Below are positions 28,442-38,574 of a stretch of DNA of 64,000 nucleotides, piece after piece. The notes under the pieces are model-generated. The model made no database searches. It saw only the letters and a list, made by a program, of their open reading frames with translations, and was not told where the DNA came from. Position numbers and translations under genes: made by a program. Numbering within the stretch: position 1 is the first letter of the stretch; each line of letters starts with the position of its first letter. The stretch is from Microvirga makkahensis (lineage in GTDB: Bacteria; Pseudomonadota; Alphaproteobacteria; Rhizobiales; Beijerinckiaceae), in NCBI RefSeq assembly GCF_009830105.1, contig NZ_WURB01000009.1:1-64000 (forward strand), written 5' to 3'.

Positions 28442-29329
28442 TCACTCCACATTCTGAACCTGCTCGCGGAATTGCTCGATAACGGCCTTCAGTTCAAGCC
28501 CGATCCTGGAGAGAGCCACATCATTGGCCTTGGCGCAGAGCGTATTGGCCTCCCGACCGAATTCCTGCGCCAGGAAGTCGAGCCTGCGCCCGACCGGCCC
28601 ACCCTCCCGCAAAAGAGTCCGCGCGGCATCGACGTGCGCGCTCAGGCGATCGATCTCCTCGCGGATATCGGCACGCGCCGCGATCAGAACCGCCTCCTGA
28701 TGAAGACGCGCCGGATCGAGGGAGGTCTTGCCGTCCATGAGTTCCGCGATCGACGCTTCGAGGCGGGCGCGGATGGCTTCGGGCTGTCGTGCCGGGCAGG
28801 CCTCCGCCTCTTTCACCAGCGCAGCCATGGCGTCGAGATGCTGATTCAGGACGGCGGCGAGCGCCTTGCCCTCGTTCAGCCGCGTGGACTTGAGCGCCTG
28901 AATGAGCCTCCCGACGCCGTCGTTGAGCGCCGCGGCCAGAGCCGCGTCCTGCCCCGGATCGACCGCATCCTCATCGAGTTCCACGACGCCTCGAACGGAG
29001 AGAAGCCCATCGAGAGAAGCCGGTTGAACATTGTCGGGCAGGTTCAGTTCCCCGATGACGGCGAGGAGGGATTGCAGGACCTCCCGATTGACGCGGAGCT
29101 TGGGCGCGGAGGAAGTCTTGGAAATCGAGAGGTTGAGCTGCCCCTGCCCCCGTGCGAAGGCCTTGAGGATCTGGCTCCGCGCCTCCTCCCCGATGGCGTC
29201 GAGCCCGGAGGGGGTCCTCACGCGCACCTCAAGCCCGCGGCCGTTGACGGTCTTGAGCTCCCAGGCCCATTGATAAGAGCCGGTCACACCGGCCTCGCGG
29301 GCAAAGCCGGTCATGCTTGCAATCGACAT
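28442..29329 (-). CDS. yicC: YicC family endoribonuclease-like protein
   Basis: The protein has 295 residues from the ATG at 29329. It shows the YicC N-terminal signature [31 protein letters not shown], and the C-terminal DUF1732 segment [28 protein letters not shown]. Family members are reported to act as endoribonucleases; in many alphaproteobacteria the gene sits with mltG and gmk as here. It is followed closely by gmk. Confidence 0.92.
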   Translation of the reverse strand: MSIASMTGFAREAGVTGSYQWAWELKTVNGRGLEVRVRTPSGLDAIGEEARSQILKAFARGQGQLNLSISKTSSAPKLRVNREVLQSLLAVIGELNLPDNVQPASLDGLLSVRGVVELDEDAVDPGQDAALAAALNDGVGRLIQALKSTRLNEGKALAAVLNQHLDAMAALVKEAEACPARQPEAIRARLEASIAELMDGKTSLDPARLHQEAVLIAARADIREEIDRLSAHVDAARTLLREGGPVGRRLDFLAQEFGREANTLCAKANDVALSRIGLELKAVIEQFREQVQNVE

Positions 29330-29557
29330 GCACAGATCCTCAGACGTCGCGCAGAAACTGAATTCGGCGCGACCATAACGCATCGTGAAAAAAAGTGGAT
29401 TCGGTTTTCGCTTCCCGCCCCGGGACTCTGCGCCCAACGATGAGTTTCGTTTCGAGGGAGAGAATACCGGATGGGTCCCCAGAGCGAAGTCCACTTTGGG
29501 GCCGATGCTCGAATGCCGCTGATATCCAAATCGACCGCGACGGTCCTGCGTGAAGGG

Positions 29558-30964
29558 TCAGGGCTGCTTGAGGTCCGGAACGGTCTTCGGATTGGTCAGG
29601 TCGAAGCTCTTGTTCTTGAGCGGATCCTTTTCCGTGCCCTCGCTGGCATCGAAGGCACGGGCGCGCCGCCCGTTCGCGCCGACGGTGCGAACCCCGGCTG
29701 GCCGGACGGCGCCGGTGGTGCCGCGCAGCTCGTTCAGCCCATCGTCGAGCGCGCCGGACTGTCCCGGCGCCGGCTGAGCAGGGGCATCGGCGTCGAGGAC
29801 ACGGTCGACATTGTCGCCGTCGGGCGCCGCCTTGGACCTTTCGATCTGCCGCCAGCGGCTCACGTTGCGCTGATGCTGCTCGTAGGTTTCCGCGAAAGCG
29901 TGACCGCCTGATCCGTCGGCGACGAAGTAGAGATCTTTCGTCCGTGACGGATTGGCCACGGCCTCAAGCGCAGCGCGTCCGGGATTGGCGATGGGGCCCG
30001 GAGGCAGCCCTTCGATCACATAGGTGTTGTAGGGCGTCGGCATCTCGATTTCGCTGCGCAGGATCCCCCGGCCCAGAGTGCCCTTGCCTCCCACGAGACC
30101 ATAGACGATGGTGGGGTCCGACTGGAGCTTCATGCGCTTCATGAGACGGTTAATGAACACGCCGGCCACGCGGGTGCGCTCGTCGGCGCGGCCCGTTTCC
30201 TTCTCCACGATGGAGGCGAGGATCACCAGCTCTTGCGGGGACTTGATCGGCAAGTCCGCGGAGCGGCGCTGCCAGATCTGATCGAGCACTTGGCGCTGGG
30301 CTGCCTGCATGGTGTTGACGATCTGCTGGCGTGTGGTGCCGCGCTCGAACTTGTAGGTGTCGGGCAGCAGGGTTCCCTCGCGCGGCGTCTCGGCGATGTC
30401 GCCGCTCAGGATTTCGTTCTCGTAAAGGCGAGCAACGATCTGATCGCTCGTGAGGCCTTCGGGAATGGTGATGGCGTGGAGGATCGCCTTGCCCTGAACG
30501 AGCGTGTCGATGGCTTCGCGAATGCTCGTGCCGGCCTTGAACTGGAACTCGCCGGCCTTGAGGTGACCGCGCTGGCGATTGATGAGCGCATAGGCCTCGA
30601 ACAGCAGCGGATGATCGATGACGCCCTCGTCCCTCAGGATGCCCGCGATCGCGCTCGTGCCGGTGTTGCGTGGGATGAGCACCACCTTGTCGTTCTGCAG
30701 CGGCCCTTTGGCGGTCACCTCCCGCTCCAGCATGGTAAAGCCGATAATGCCCGCCAGAGCCAGGGCGACGACCAGGGTCATCAGGCCGCTCATGACGGCC
30801 AGCATCCCGCCGCGACGGCGGCGGATGCGAGGCGGCGGTGGCGGAGCCAGGCTCGGCTTGAGCGCTTCGCTCGGCGAGCGCGGTGCAAGACGCGGCTGCT
30901 CCTGATTCTGGAGCTCGGCCTCGTGTTCAGAGATCAGGGTGCTTTTCTTTTTACGTCCGAACAT
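29558..30964 (-). CDS. mltG: Endolytic murein transglycosylase MltG
   Basis: The protein has 468 residues from the ATG at 30964 (GTG one codon earlier). A cytoplasmic Arg/Pro-rich start is followed by one membrane segment (about 55-77) and a LysM-like subdomain. The YceG catalytic domain contains ILASIVEKETG (catalytic Glu) and LQSDPTIVYGL, then the TPYNTYVIEGLPPGPIANPG motif. It cleaves nascent glycan strands at the inner membrane. The C-terminal 90 or so residues are disordered and longer than in E. coli. Confidence 0.93.
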   Translation of the reverse strand: MFGRKKKSTLISEHEAELQNQEQPRLAPRSPSEALKPSLAPPPPPRIRRRRGGMLAVMSGLMTLVVALALAGIIGFTMLEREVTAKGPLQNDKVVLIPRNTGTSAIAGILRDEGVIDHPLLFEAYALINRQRGHLKAGEFQFKAGTSIREAIDTLVQGKAILHAITIPEGLTSDQIVARLYENEILSGDIAETPREGTLLPDTYKFERGTTRQQIVNTMQAAQRQVLDQIWQRRSADLPIKSPQELVILASIVEKETGRADERTRVAGVFINRLMKRMKLQSDPTIVYGLVGGKGTLGRGILRSEIEMPTPYNTYVIEGLPPGPIANPGRAALEAVANPSRTKDLYFVADGSGGHAFAETYEQHQRNVSRWRQIERSKAAPDGDNVDRVLDADAPAQPAPGQSGALDDGLNELRGTTGAVRPAGVRTVGANGRRARAFDASEGTEKDPLKNKSFDLTNPKTVPDLKQP

Positions 30965-31059
30965 CACGATGCTTTTCTGGTGCCGGCCGGGCCTTCCCCG
31001 ACTCCTCCGACACCCTAGCGGGGAATATGGCGAAAAGCCGTAACGTAGAAGCGCTATCC

Positions 31060-32322
31060 TCAGGCAACGCGGCGGAAGATCAGGGAAGCATTGGTGCCGC
31101 CGAACCCGAAGGAGTTCGACAGGGCCACATTGACTTCCTTGCGCTTGGCCACCTTCGGCACGAGGTCGATAGCAGTTTCGACGGACGGATTGTCAAGGTT
31201 GATGGTGGGCGGAACGATGCCGTCGCGCATGGCGAGGATCGAGAAGATCGCCTCGACAGCGCCGGCCGCACCCAAGAGGTGCCCGATGGCCGACTTGGTC
31301 GACGACATGGTGAGCTTGTCCGCCGAGTTGCCCATGATGCGCTCGATGGCCTTGAGCTCGATTTCGTCGCCGAGCGGCGTCGAGGTGCCATGGGCATTCA
31401 CGTAATCGATCTCGGAAACCTGGATGCCTGCGCGCCTCACGGCGGCGGACATGCAGCGGTAGGCCCCGTCACCGTCCTCCGAAGGAGAGGTGATATGGTA
31501 AGCATCGCCCGATAGACCGTAGCCGATCACCTCAGCATAGATTTTCGCGCCGCGAGCCTTGGCGTGCTCGTATTCCTCCAGCACTACGACGCCTGCGCCC
31601 TCGCCCATGACGAATCCGTCACGGTCCTTATCATAGGGACGCGAGGCGCTGGTGGGCTCGTCGTTGAAGTTGGTGGAGAGCGCACGGCAGGCGGCAAAGC
31701 CCGCGATGGAAAGACGGTTGACCGGGGATTCCGTGCCGCCCGCCACCATCACGTCCGCATCGCCCAACGCGATCAGGCGGGCTGCATCGCCAATGGCGTG
31801 GGCACCCGTGGAGCAGGCCGTGACCACCGCATGGTTCGGGCCTTTCAGGCCGTGCTCGATGGAGACATAGCCGCCAGCGAGGTTGATCAGGCGCCCGGGA
31901 ATGAAGAAGGGCGAGATGCGGCGCGGGCCGCGCTCGATCAGGGTGGCCGAAGCCTCGTAGATGCCGCCGATGCCGCCGATGCCGGAACCGATCAGCACGC
32001 CTGTGGCGCATTGATCCTCATAGGATTTCGGAGCCCAGCCCGCATCGCGAAGAGCCTGGGCCGAGGCCGCCATCGCATAGACGATGAAGGGGTCGACCTT
32101 GCGCTGCTCCTTCGGTTCCATCCACTCGTCGGGGTTGAAGGTGCCGTTGGATCCGTCGCCGACGGGAATCTGGCAGGCGATCCGGCAGGCGAGATCGTCG
32201 ACCTGGAAGTCGGTGATCTTGTTCGCGCCGCTTTGTCCCTCGATCAGGCGAGACCACGTGACATCGACACCGCTGCCGAGCGGCGTGACCATGCCAAGAC
32301 CTGTAACAACAACACGGCGCAT
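31060..32322 (-). CDS. fabF: Beta-ketoacyl-ACP synthase II
   Basis: The protein has 420 residues. The catalytic triad is present: Cys170 in VTACSTGAHAIG, His in NAHGTSTPLGD, and His in SAIGHLLGAAGA. It condenses malonyl-ACP with acyl-ACP to elongate fatty acids. It follows acpP in the operon, but a perfect 13-bp stem lies between them at 32352-32380. Confidence 0.95.
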   Translation of the reverse strand: MRRVVVTGLGMVTPLGSGVDVTWSRLIEGQSGANKITDFQVDDLACRIACQIPVGDGSNGTFNPDEWMEPKEQRKVDPFIVYAMAASAQALRDAGWAPKSYEDQCATGVLIGSGIGGIGGIYEASATLIERGPRRISPFFIPGRLINLAGGYVSIEHGLKGPNHAVVTACSTGAHAIGDAARLIALGDADVMVAGGTESPVNRLSIAGFAACRALSTNFNDEPTSASRPYDKDRDGFVMGEGAGVVVLEEYEHAKARGAKIYAEVIGYGLSGDAYHITSPSEDGDGAYRCMSAAVRRAGIQVSEIDYVNAHGTSTPLGDEIELKAIERIMGNSADKLTMSSTKSAIGHLLGAAGAVEAIFSILAMRDGIVPPTINLDNPSVETAIDLVPKVAKRKEVNVALSNSFGFGGTNASLIFRRVA

Positions 32323-32344
32323 AACGTTCTACCCTATCATCAAA

Positions 32345-32380
32345 TATAAATCGGGCGTCGGGTGGCTCACCCGACGCCCG
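32345..32380 (-). terminator. Strong hairpin between acpP and fabF (terminator or attenuator)
   Basis: On the minus strand the arms are CGGGCGTCGGGTG and CACCCGACGCCCG, 13 bp with no mismatch and a 3-base loop, followed by ATTTATATTTG. It lies 8 bases after the acpP stop. It could terminate part of the acpP message so that less fabF is made, or protect the acpP 3' end. Confidence 0.7.
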
Positions 32381-32388
32381 CGAACTTC

Positions 32389-32625
32389 TTAGGCCGCGTT
32401 CTTCTCGAGGAAGCGGATGGCGTCGCCCACCGTGACGATGGTCTCGGCGGCATCGTCCGGGATCTCGACGTTGAACTCTTCTTCGAAGGCCATCACCAGC
32501 TCGACCGTGTCGAGGCTGTCGGCGCCCAGGTCGTCGATGAAGTTGGCGTTATCGGTCACCTTGTCGGCTTCGACGCCCAGGTGCTCGACAACAATCTTCT
32601 TCACGCGATCAGCGACGTCACTCAT
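32389..32625 (-). CDS. acpP: Acyl carrier protein
   Basis: The protein has 78 acidic residues. The phosphopantetheine site is Ser37 in [11 protein letters not shown]. It carries growing acyl chains for FabD, FabG and FabF encoded alongside. A 235-base gap before it (up to fabG) probably holds its own promoter, as is usual for this highly expressed gene; no unambiguous boxes were found. Confidence 0.97.
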   Translation of the reverse strand: MSDVADRVKKIVVEHLGVEADKVTDNANFIDDLGADSLDTVELVMAFEEEFNVEIPDDAAETIVTVGDAIRFLEKNAA

Positions 32626-32860
32626 CGTTTTCTTCCTCAGTGGCTGCCGCCTCAGGTAACGGGCGGATTTAAAATCGAAATCGGATCAGCTGCTCAGCTG
32701 ACAACGCTGAAACGGCTACCTTGCGCCGTGCAAAGCCGCATTTTTTAGCGCCGGTCAACCCCTTTGGCGTGATCGGGCTCATGCTTAACACAAGCTTATC
32801 CTCTCTGGCGAGAGGCGAGAGGCGCCTGCGAACAGATTCCGCAAGCGCCGCTAAGTGCCT

Positions 32861-33598
32861 TCAGAACATAGCCATTCCGCCGTTGACGTGCAGGGTGTGC
32901 CCTGTCACGTAGCCGGCTTCGGCGGAGGCGAGATACACAACCGAAGAGGCGATTTCGTCACCCTGCCCCAGCCTTCCCATAGGGATGGTGCCGAGGATTC
33001 CCTCGCGCTGCTTCTCGTTGAGCACGTCGGTCATCGGTGACTCAATAAAGCCCGGAGCGACCAGATTCACCGTGATGTTGCGGCTCGCGACCTCGGCGGC
33101 CAGCGCCTTGGTCATCCCGATGAGGCCAGCCTTCGAGGCGGCATAATTGCCCTGCCCCGGATTCCCGGTGGAGCCCACCACGGAGCCGATGTTGACGATG
33201 CGACCATAGCGGCGGCGCATCATGCCCTTGACGGCAGCCCGCGAGAGGCGGAAGGCCGCGGTCAGGTTCACGGCGATCACCGTGTCCCACTCCTCGTCCT
33301 TCATGCGCATGAACAGGTTGTCCTTGGTGACGCCTGCGTTGTTCACGAGAATGTCGAGCCCCTCCATAGCCGCTTCCGCCGCCGGAACGAGGGCCTCCAC
33401 CGAATCCTTGTCGGCAAGATTGGCCTCGACCACATGGACCCGCTCGCCCAGCGAGGAGGCCAGCTCGTCGAGAGCGGCACGGCGGGTGCCGGAGAGTGTC
33501 ACGGTCGCGCCTCGGGCATGCAGCGCGCGGGCAATGGCGCCGCCGATGCCGCCCGTGGCGCCCGTCACGAGAGCCTTGCGGCCAGTCAGATCGAACAT
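32861..33598 (-). CDS. fabG: 3-oxoacyl-ACP reductase
   Basis: The protein has 245 residues from the ATG at 33598. The NADP-binding TGATGGIGGAIA and NNAG motifs and the catalytic Ser-Tyr-Lys (IGSVVGSTGNPGQGNYAASKAG) mark a short-chain dehydrogenase of FabG type, the first reduction in fatty acid elongation. It starts 13 bases after fabD ends. Confidence 0.95.
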   Translation of the reverse strand: MFDLTGRKALVTGATGGIGGAIARALHARGATVTLSGTRRAALDELASSLGERVHVVEANLADKDSVEALVPAAEAAMEGLDILVNNAGVTKDNLFMRMKDEEWDTVIAVNLTAAFRLSRAAVKGMMRRRYGRIVNIGSVVGSTGNPGQGNYAASKAGLIGMTKALAAEVASRNITVNLVAPGFIESPMTDVLNEKQREGILGTIPMGRLGQGDEIASSVVYLASAEAGYVTGHTLHVNGGMAMF

Positions 33599-33611
33599 GA
33601 AGGCTCTCCTC

Positions 33612-34559
33612 TTATCCTTGCAGGGAAGCTTTGAAGGCGGCGACATCCTCGGGGGTGCCTATGGCGGTGGCGGCGGCACCCGCCGCGATGCGTTTCACGA
33701 GTCCGGTCAGAACCTTACCCGAACCGATCTCATAGAACGATTCAACGCCCTGGGCGGCCATGTAGGCCACGCTCTCGCGCCAGCGGACCGTGCCGGTGAC
33801 CTGACGGACCAGTGCATCCCTGATCGCGTCCGGGCCTGTGATCGGAGCGGCCTCCACATTGGCCACCACCGGGACGGCGGGAATGTTCACCGTCACAGCG
33901 GCGAGGGCCTCGCGCATGGCGTCGGCGGCGGGCTGCATGAGGGCGCAATGGAAGGGAGCGGACACGGCCAGCATTACGGCGCGCTTGGCGCCCTTCTCCT
34001 GAGCGATGCCGACTGCCCGCTCGACGGCGGCCTTATGGCCGGAGACCACGACCTGGGCGCCGCCATTGTCGTTGGCCGCATCGCAGACCTCTCCCTGAGC
34101 GGCGGCGCGGGCAACCTCGAGAGCCCTGTCGAATTCGAGTCCGAGAAGAGCCGCCATGGCACCCTGCCCCACGGGCACGGCGTTCTGCATGGCATTGCCG
34201 CGGATCCGCAGGAGACGGGCCGTATCGGCGATGGAGAGGCTGCCGGCAGCGGCCAGCGCCGAATACTCGCCGAGGGAATGACCCGCGACGAAGGCCGCAT
34301 GTTCCTTCAGGTCCAGACCGGCCTCGGCTTCCAGCACGCGCATGGCCGCAAGGCTCACGGCCATGAGGGCCGGCTGGGTGTTGGCGGTGAGGGTCAGCTC
34401 CTCGGCGGGACCGTCCCACATCAGCGCGGAAAGCTTCTGCGAGAGAGCCTCGTCCACCTCGTCGAACACGGCCTTGGCCTGGCGAAAGGCGTCGGCGAGG
34501 GCCTTGCCCATGCCCACGGCTTGGCTTCCCTGACCGGGGAAAATGAATGCGCGCTTCAT
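33612..34559 (-). CDS. fabD: Malonyl-CoA:ACP transacylase
   Basis: The protein has 315 residues from the ATG at 34559. FPGQGSQAVGMG is the N-terminal signature and GHSLGEYSAL holds the nucleophilic Ser; a conserved His lies in VSAPFHCALM. It loads malonyl units onto ACP. It is the first gene of the fab operon here. Confidence 0.96.
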   Translation of the reverse strand: MKRAFIFPGQGSQAVGMGKALADAFRQAKAVFDEVDEALSQKLSALMWDGPAEELTLTANTQPALMAVSLAAMRVLEAEAGLDLKEHAAFVAGHSLGEYSALAAAGSLSIADTARLLRIRGNAMQNAVPVGQGAMAALLGLEFDRALEVARAAAQGEVCDAANDNGGAQVVVSGHKAAVERAVGIAQEKGAKRAVMLAVSAPFHCALMQPAADAMREALAAVTVNIPAVPVVANVEAAPITGPDAIRDALVRQVTGTVRWRESVAYMAAQGVESFYEIGSGKVLTGLVKRIAAGAAATAIGTPEDVAAFKASLQG

Positions 34560-35067
34560 CGGGAGCGGAACCTTTATTGCGTCGAATCCGCGCGGAACTC
34601 GCACCAGCAAGCTCCGGAGTCAAGGCAAAGAGAGCGTCTTGGGCCTTTATCCCGCCCTCAGAGCCGTTTCCCCTGCCAGGGAATCACCCCTCTTCTTTTG
34701 CTCGCCGCATCACCCAATGACAAACCGGATTCACGTCGCAGAAGAACGCTCTAGATGTGCTGCCTCCATCCCTTCAGAAGATTGCGGTCGAATTTCGGCC
34801 TGCCGGAGAAGAGCCTGCACCAGAAACACTTGCACCAGCACTTGATGCCAAGCAGGAAAGAATTCACGATATTCATGGACACTCGCTGTTTATTTTATAT
34901 ATTGTTTCATGTTTTTGGTGACATCAAGTCGACATGCGGGTCCGCACGCTCCGCAGGACCATGGGTTTAAGTCCCTGTCTTGGAACGCATCCTCTTGTTT
35001 TCCGGCAACATCCGGTGTATCCGGTCCCCCTTCCGATATTCTTTGAACCTGAAGAAGGAGCCCCTGC
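34560..35067. other. Intergenic region between fabD and rpoZ with AT-rich core
   Basis: 508 bases with no supported gene. The segment 34880-34920 (TTTATTTTATATATTGTTTC) is strikingly AT-rich against the GC-rich background and may hold the rpoZ promoter. The region between two divergent operons should carry both promoters. A GGAAC at 34983 lacks a matching CGTT. Confidence 0.5.
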
Positions 35068-35472
35068 ATGGCTCGCGTGACCGTCGAAGACTGCATCGAC
35101 AAGGTCGATAACCGGTTTGAGCTCGTGCTGCTGGCCAGCCACCGCGCCCGCCTGATTTCCTCGGGTGCGCCGCTCACCGTCGACCGCGACCGTGACAAGA
35201 ACCCTGTCGTGGCTCTCCGCGAGATCGCGGACGAGACCATCGCTCCTGACGATCTGAAGGAGCAGCTCATCCACTCCATGCAAAAGTATGTCGAGGTGGA
35301 CGAGCCCGAGGCCGAAGCCGTTCCCATGCTGGGCAACACGGCGGCCGCTTCCGGTGCCGACAACGACACGGACGTCCAGTTCGACCGTATGAGCGAAGAA
35401 GATCTGCTCCGCGGTCTCGAGGGCCTCGTACCTCCGAGCAACAACAGCTCGGACGATGACGAGCGCGAATAG
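35068..35472 (+). CDS. rpoZ: RNA polymerase omega subunit
   Basis: The protein has 134 residues. [23 protein letters not shown] is the omega signature with core-binding helices; the acidic C-terminal tail (SSDDDERE) is typical of alphaproteobacteria. The ATG has AGAAGGAG upstream. It is followed by a strong terminator and then rsh. Confidence 0.96.
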   Translation: MARVTVEDCIDKVDNRFELVLLASHRARLISSGAPLTVDRDRDKNPVVALREIADETIAPDDLKEQLIHSMQKYVEVDEPEAEAVPMLGNTAAASGADNDTDVQFDRMSEEDLLRGLEGLVPPSNNSSDDDERE

Positions 35473-35495
35473 CGCTTTCGCTCTGTGATTTCCTG

Positions 35496-35524
35496 AAAAG
35501 CCCGGCCCTAAGCCGGGCTTTTTC
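35496..35524 (+). terminator. Rho-independent terminator after rpoZ
   Basis: AGCCCGGC and GCCGGGCT pair (8 bp) around CCTAA, with AAA before and TTTTT after. It lies 24 bases after the rpoZ stop, so rsh needs read-through or its own promoter. Confidence 0.85.
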
Positions 35525-35659
35525 GTTTCACCTTAACCACAGCGTGGATTTGCCGCCTGCGGCAAGGTATTCAGCTTGCGGTCACAGCAGCCGGTACAAT
35601 ATTCTTTAAAGTTGTCTGATTTCAGCCTGATAGAGCAGTTTCGAGGAGTTGGCGGCCGC

Positions 35660-37831
35660 ATGATGCGCCAGTATGAACTTGTCGAGCGGGTGAAGCGCTA
35701 CAACCCCTCGGCCGACGAGGCGCTTCTCAACCGTGCTTACGTGTATGCCATGATGGCTCATGGCAACCAGAAGCGCGCATCCGGCGACCTGTTCTTCGGC
35801 CATCCCCTCGAGGTCGCGGCCATCCTCACCGATATGAAGCTCGACGAGGCGACCATCGCCGCGGCCGTGCTCCATGATACGGTGGAGGACACCGAGGCGA
35901 CCCTGGAGGAGATCAACAAGACCTTCGGCCCTCAGATCGGCGCGCTCGTCGACGGCCTCACCAAGATCAAACGCCTCGATCTCGTCTCGAAGCGCGCCGC
36001 GCAGGGAGAAAACTTCCGCAAGTTGCTGCTGGCCATCGCCGAGGACGTGCGCGTGCTCCTGGTGAAGCTCGCTGACCGCCTGCACAACATGCGCACCCTC
36101 GGCTTCATGCCTCTGGAGAAACGCCAGCGCATCGCGCAGGAAACGCTGGAGATCTATGCACCGCTCGCCGGGCGCATGGGTATTCAGGAGATGCGCGAGG
36201 AGCTTGAGGATCTCGCCTTCCAGAATCTCGATCCGGAGGCCTATGAGGCCATCAACCGCCACCTGCACGAGCTCACGGTGAAGAGCGAGAAGCTCGTCGA
36301 AGAGATCGAGCAGACTCTCACTACCAAGCTCAAGGCTCAAGGGATCGACGCGCAGGTGACGGGGCGTCAGAAACGCCCCTACTCGATCTGGCGCAAAATG
36401 GAGCGCAAATCCGTCTCTTTCGAGCAATTGTCCGACATCTTCGCCTTCCGGATCATCGTCGGCACCATCGACGAATGCTATCGCGCGCTCGGCATCGTGC
36501 ATACGAGTTGGCCGATGGTTCCGGGACGTTACAAGGACTACGTCTCGACGCCCAAGCAAAACGATTACCGTTCGATCCATACTACGGTGATCGGCCCCGG
36601 CAGCCAGCGGGTGGAGTTGCAGATCCGTACCCGGGAGATGGATCAGGTTGCCGAGTATGGCATTGCCGCGCATGCGCTCTACAAGGAAGGCGTGAACGAC
36701 AATTCCCGTCTGGCCATGGAAAGCCGCGCCTATCAATGGCTGCGGCGCACCATCGACCTCCTCGCGGAAGGCGACAACCCGGAAGAGTTCCTGGAGCACA
36801 CGAAGCTTGAGCTGTTCCATGATCAGGTCTTCTGCTTCACGCCGAAGGGCCGGCTGATCGCATTGCCGCGCGGCGCGACGCCCATCGATTTCGCCTATGC
36901 GGTGCACACGGATGTCGGCAACACGGCGGTGGGTTGCAAGATCAACGGTCGCATGTCGCCGCTGCTCACCGAACTGCAAAACGGCGACGAGGTAGAGATC
37001 ATTCGCGCCGAGGGACAAACGCCGCCGGCGGCTTGGGAATCTCTCGTGGTAACCGGCAAGGCGCGCGCCTCGATCCGACGCGCCACCCGCGCCGCCGTGC
37101 GGCGGCAATATACCGGCCTCGGCCATCAGATCCTGGAGCGCGCCTTCGAGCGGGCGGGCCGCGCCTTCTCCGACGAAAAGCTGAAAGGAGCCCTGCCGCG
37201 CCTCGCCCGCGTTTCCGTCGAGGATGTTCTGGCGGCGGTCGGCCGGGGCGAGATGTTCTCCGGCGACGTGGTGCGCGCGGTCTATCCCGACTACAAGGAA
37301 GAGCGCCGCGTGGGAATCGACGCCAAGGGCGCGAGTCAGCCGGACGGCGCGGGCACACGGCAAAACGGCGAACAGACCGACGGCATCCCGATCCGTGGCC
37401 TGAACAAGGATATGCCGATCCGCTTCGCACCGGAAGGCGGAGCGGTGCCGGGCGACCGCATCGTCGGCATCCTGACCCCGGGCGAAGGCGTCACCATCTA
37501 TCCGATCCAATCACCCTCGCTCGCCGATTTCGACAACGAGCCCGACCGCTGGATCGACGTGCGCTGGGATCTGGAATCCGGCTCCACGCAGCGCTTTCCC
37601 GCCCGCATCAAGCTGCAATCGATCAACGAACCGGGCTCGCTTGCGCAGATCGCGCAGGTGATCGCCGATCACGACGGCAATATCGACAACGTCAACATGA
37701 AGCGGCGGACGCAGGACTTCACGGATGTGACCATCGACCTGACCGTCTGGGACCTGAAGCATCTCAACGCCATCATCGCGGAACTGCGCGCCAAGCGCGT
37801 GGTGAGCCGCGTCGACCGCGTCACCGGATAA
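35660..37831 (+). CDS. rsh: Bifunctional (p)ppGpp synthetase/hydrolase (Rel/SpoT)
   Basis: The protein has 723 residues from the ATG at 35660 (ATGATG). Hydrolase HD domain (about 25-150) has the intact VLHDTVEDT; the synthetase domain (about 230-360) has GRQKRPYSIWRKM and YKDYVSTPKQNDYRSIHT. TGS domain (FTPKGRLIALPRGATPIDFAYAVHT) and the C-terminal ACT domain (PGSLAQIAQVIADHDGNIDNV) follow. It makes and degrades the stringent-response alarmone. Both active sites look complete. Confidence 0.96.
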   Translation: MMRQYELVERVKRYNPSADEALLNRAYVYAMMAHGNQKRASGDLFFGHPLEVAAILTDMKLDEATIAAAVLHDTVEDTEATLEEINKTFGPQIGALVDGLTKIKRLDLVSKRAAQGENFRKLLLAIAEDVRVLLVKLADRLHNMRTLGFMPLEKRQRIAQETLEIYAPLAGRMGIQEMREELEDLAFQNLDPEAYEAINRHLHELTVKSEKLVEEIEQTLTTKLKAQGIDAQVTGRQKRPYSIWRKMERKSVSFEQLSDIFAFRIIVGTIDECYRALGIVHTSWPMVPGRYKDYVSTPKQNDYRSIHTTVIGPGSQRVELQIRTREMDQVAEYGIAAHALYKEGVNDNSRLAMESRAYQWLRRTIDLLAEGDNPEEFLEHTKLELFHDQVFCFTPKGRLIALPRGATPIDFAYAVHTDVGNTAVGCKINGRMSPLLTELQNGDEVEIIRAEGQTPPAAWESLVVTGKARASIRRATRAAVRRQYTGLGHQILERAFERAGRAFSDEKLKGALPRLARVSVEDVLAAVGRGEMFSGDVVRAVYPDYKEERRVGIDAKGASQPDGAGTRQNGEQTDGIPIRGLNKDMPIRFAPEGGAVPGDRIVGILTPGEGVTIYPIQSPSLADFDNEPDRWIDVRWDLESGSTQRFPARIKLQSINEPGSLAQIAQVIADHDGNIDNVNMKRRTQDFTDVTIDLTVWDLKHLNAIIAELRAKRVVSRVDRVTG

Positions 37832-37837
37832 TCGCCG

Positions 37838-38536
37838 ATGTCTGCCACGCCGCGCATCGCCGTCATCATGGACGAGAACACCAGCATTGACGGAACGCGC
37901 TACGACATGACGAAGAACTACTTCGTCGCTGTTCATCGTGCGGGCGGCATGCCCTTCGGCATTCCGTACTTCATGGACATGGCCGAGGCTGTTGCCGATG
38001 AGTTCGATGGATTCATGAACGTAGGCGGCCGCTTCGCCTTCCCGGACGCGTGGTATGCGGACGGGCAGGGTTCGAAAGCCCCTCATTCCGAAAGGCTCGA
38101 CGTGGAGCTCGCGCTCATGCGGGGCTTTCTCGAACGCGACAAGCCCGTTCTCGGCATCTGCAACGGCATGCAGGTTCTCGCAGCCCTTCACGGTTGCCGC
38201 CTGTCACCCGATGTGCGCGCGACGGGGGCACATATCCTGGAACATGACAAGGGCGGATACGAGCATACGGTCGCCGTCGGGGAAAACACCCTTCTCTCCC
38301 GAGTCACCGGCGGAGGTGTGCTCTCCGTGAACACCTTCCACCGGGAGGCGGTGATCGAGTTGTCGGACAGCGTGGTGGCGAGCGCTCACGCGGAAGACGG
38401 TGTCGTCGAAGCCATCGAAATTCCCTCCCGCCGCTTTGCGCTTGGAGTGCAGTGGCATCAGGAACTGTTTGCCAGACAGGACCATCCGGGCAACGGGATC
38501 TTCGAGGCTTTCGTGCGGGCGTCGGGAAAGAAGTAA
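37838..38536 (+). CDS. Class I glutamine amidotransferase-like hydrolase (family C26, PuuD-like)
   Basis: The protein has 232 residues. The catalytic triad is Cys108 in GICNGMQ, His207 and Glu209 in GVQWHQE. It matches gamma-glutamyl-gamma-aminobutyrate hydrolases (Peptidase_C26). Those enzymes release GABA from gamma-Glu-GABA in putrescine catabolism. The nucleophile elbow has Asn where many have Arg. It starts 6 bases after the rsh stop and is likely co-transcribed with it. The physiological substrate is unproven. Confidence 0.88.
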   Translation: MSATPRIAVIMDENTSIDGTRYDMTKNYFVAVHRAGGMPFGIPYFMDMAEAVADEFDGFMNVGGRFAFPDAWYADGQGSKAPHSERLDVELALMRGFLERDKPVLGICNGMQVLAALHGCRLSPDVRATGAHILEHDKGGYEHTVAVGENTLLSRVTGGGVLSVNTFHREAVIELSDSVVASAHAEDGVVEAIEIPSRRFALGVQWHQELFARQDHPGNGIFEAFVRASGKK

Positions 38537-38574
38537 GCCGCGTCCCGACGCCCGCACGAAAGCCTCCTGTCGGG

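Noticed and set aside
34930..34995. tRNA-like stretch before rpoZ (GGGTTTAAGTCCC)
   Set aside because: The T-arm stem has two mismatches and no acceptor or anticodon stem pairs.
35606..37510. 634-codon minus-strand frame opposite rsh
   Set aside because: It is an antisense shadow of rsh caused by high GC; no domain is recognisable, while the sense strand encodes a complete Rel/SpoT.
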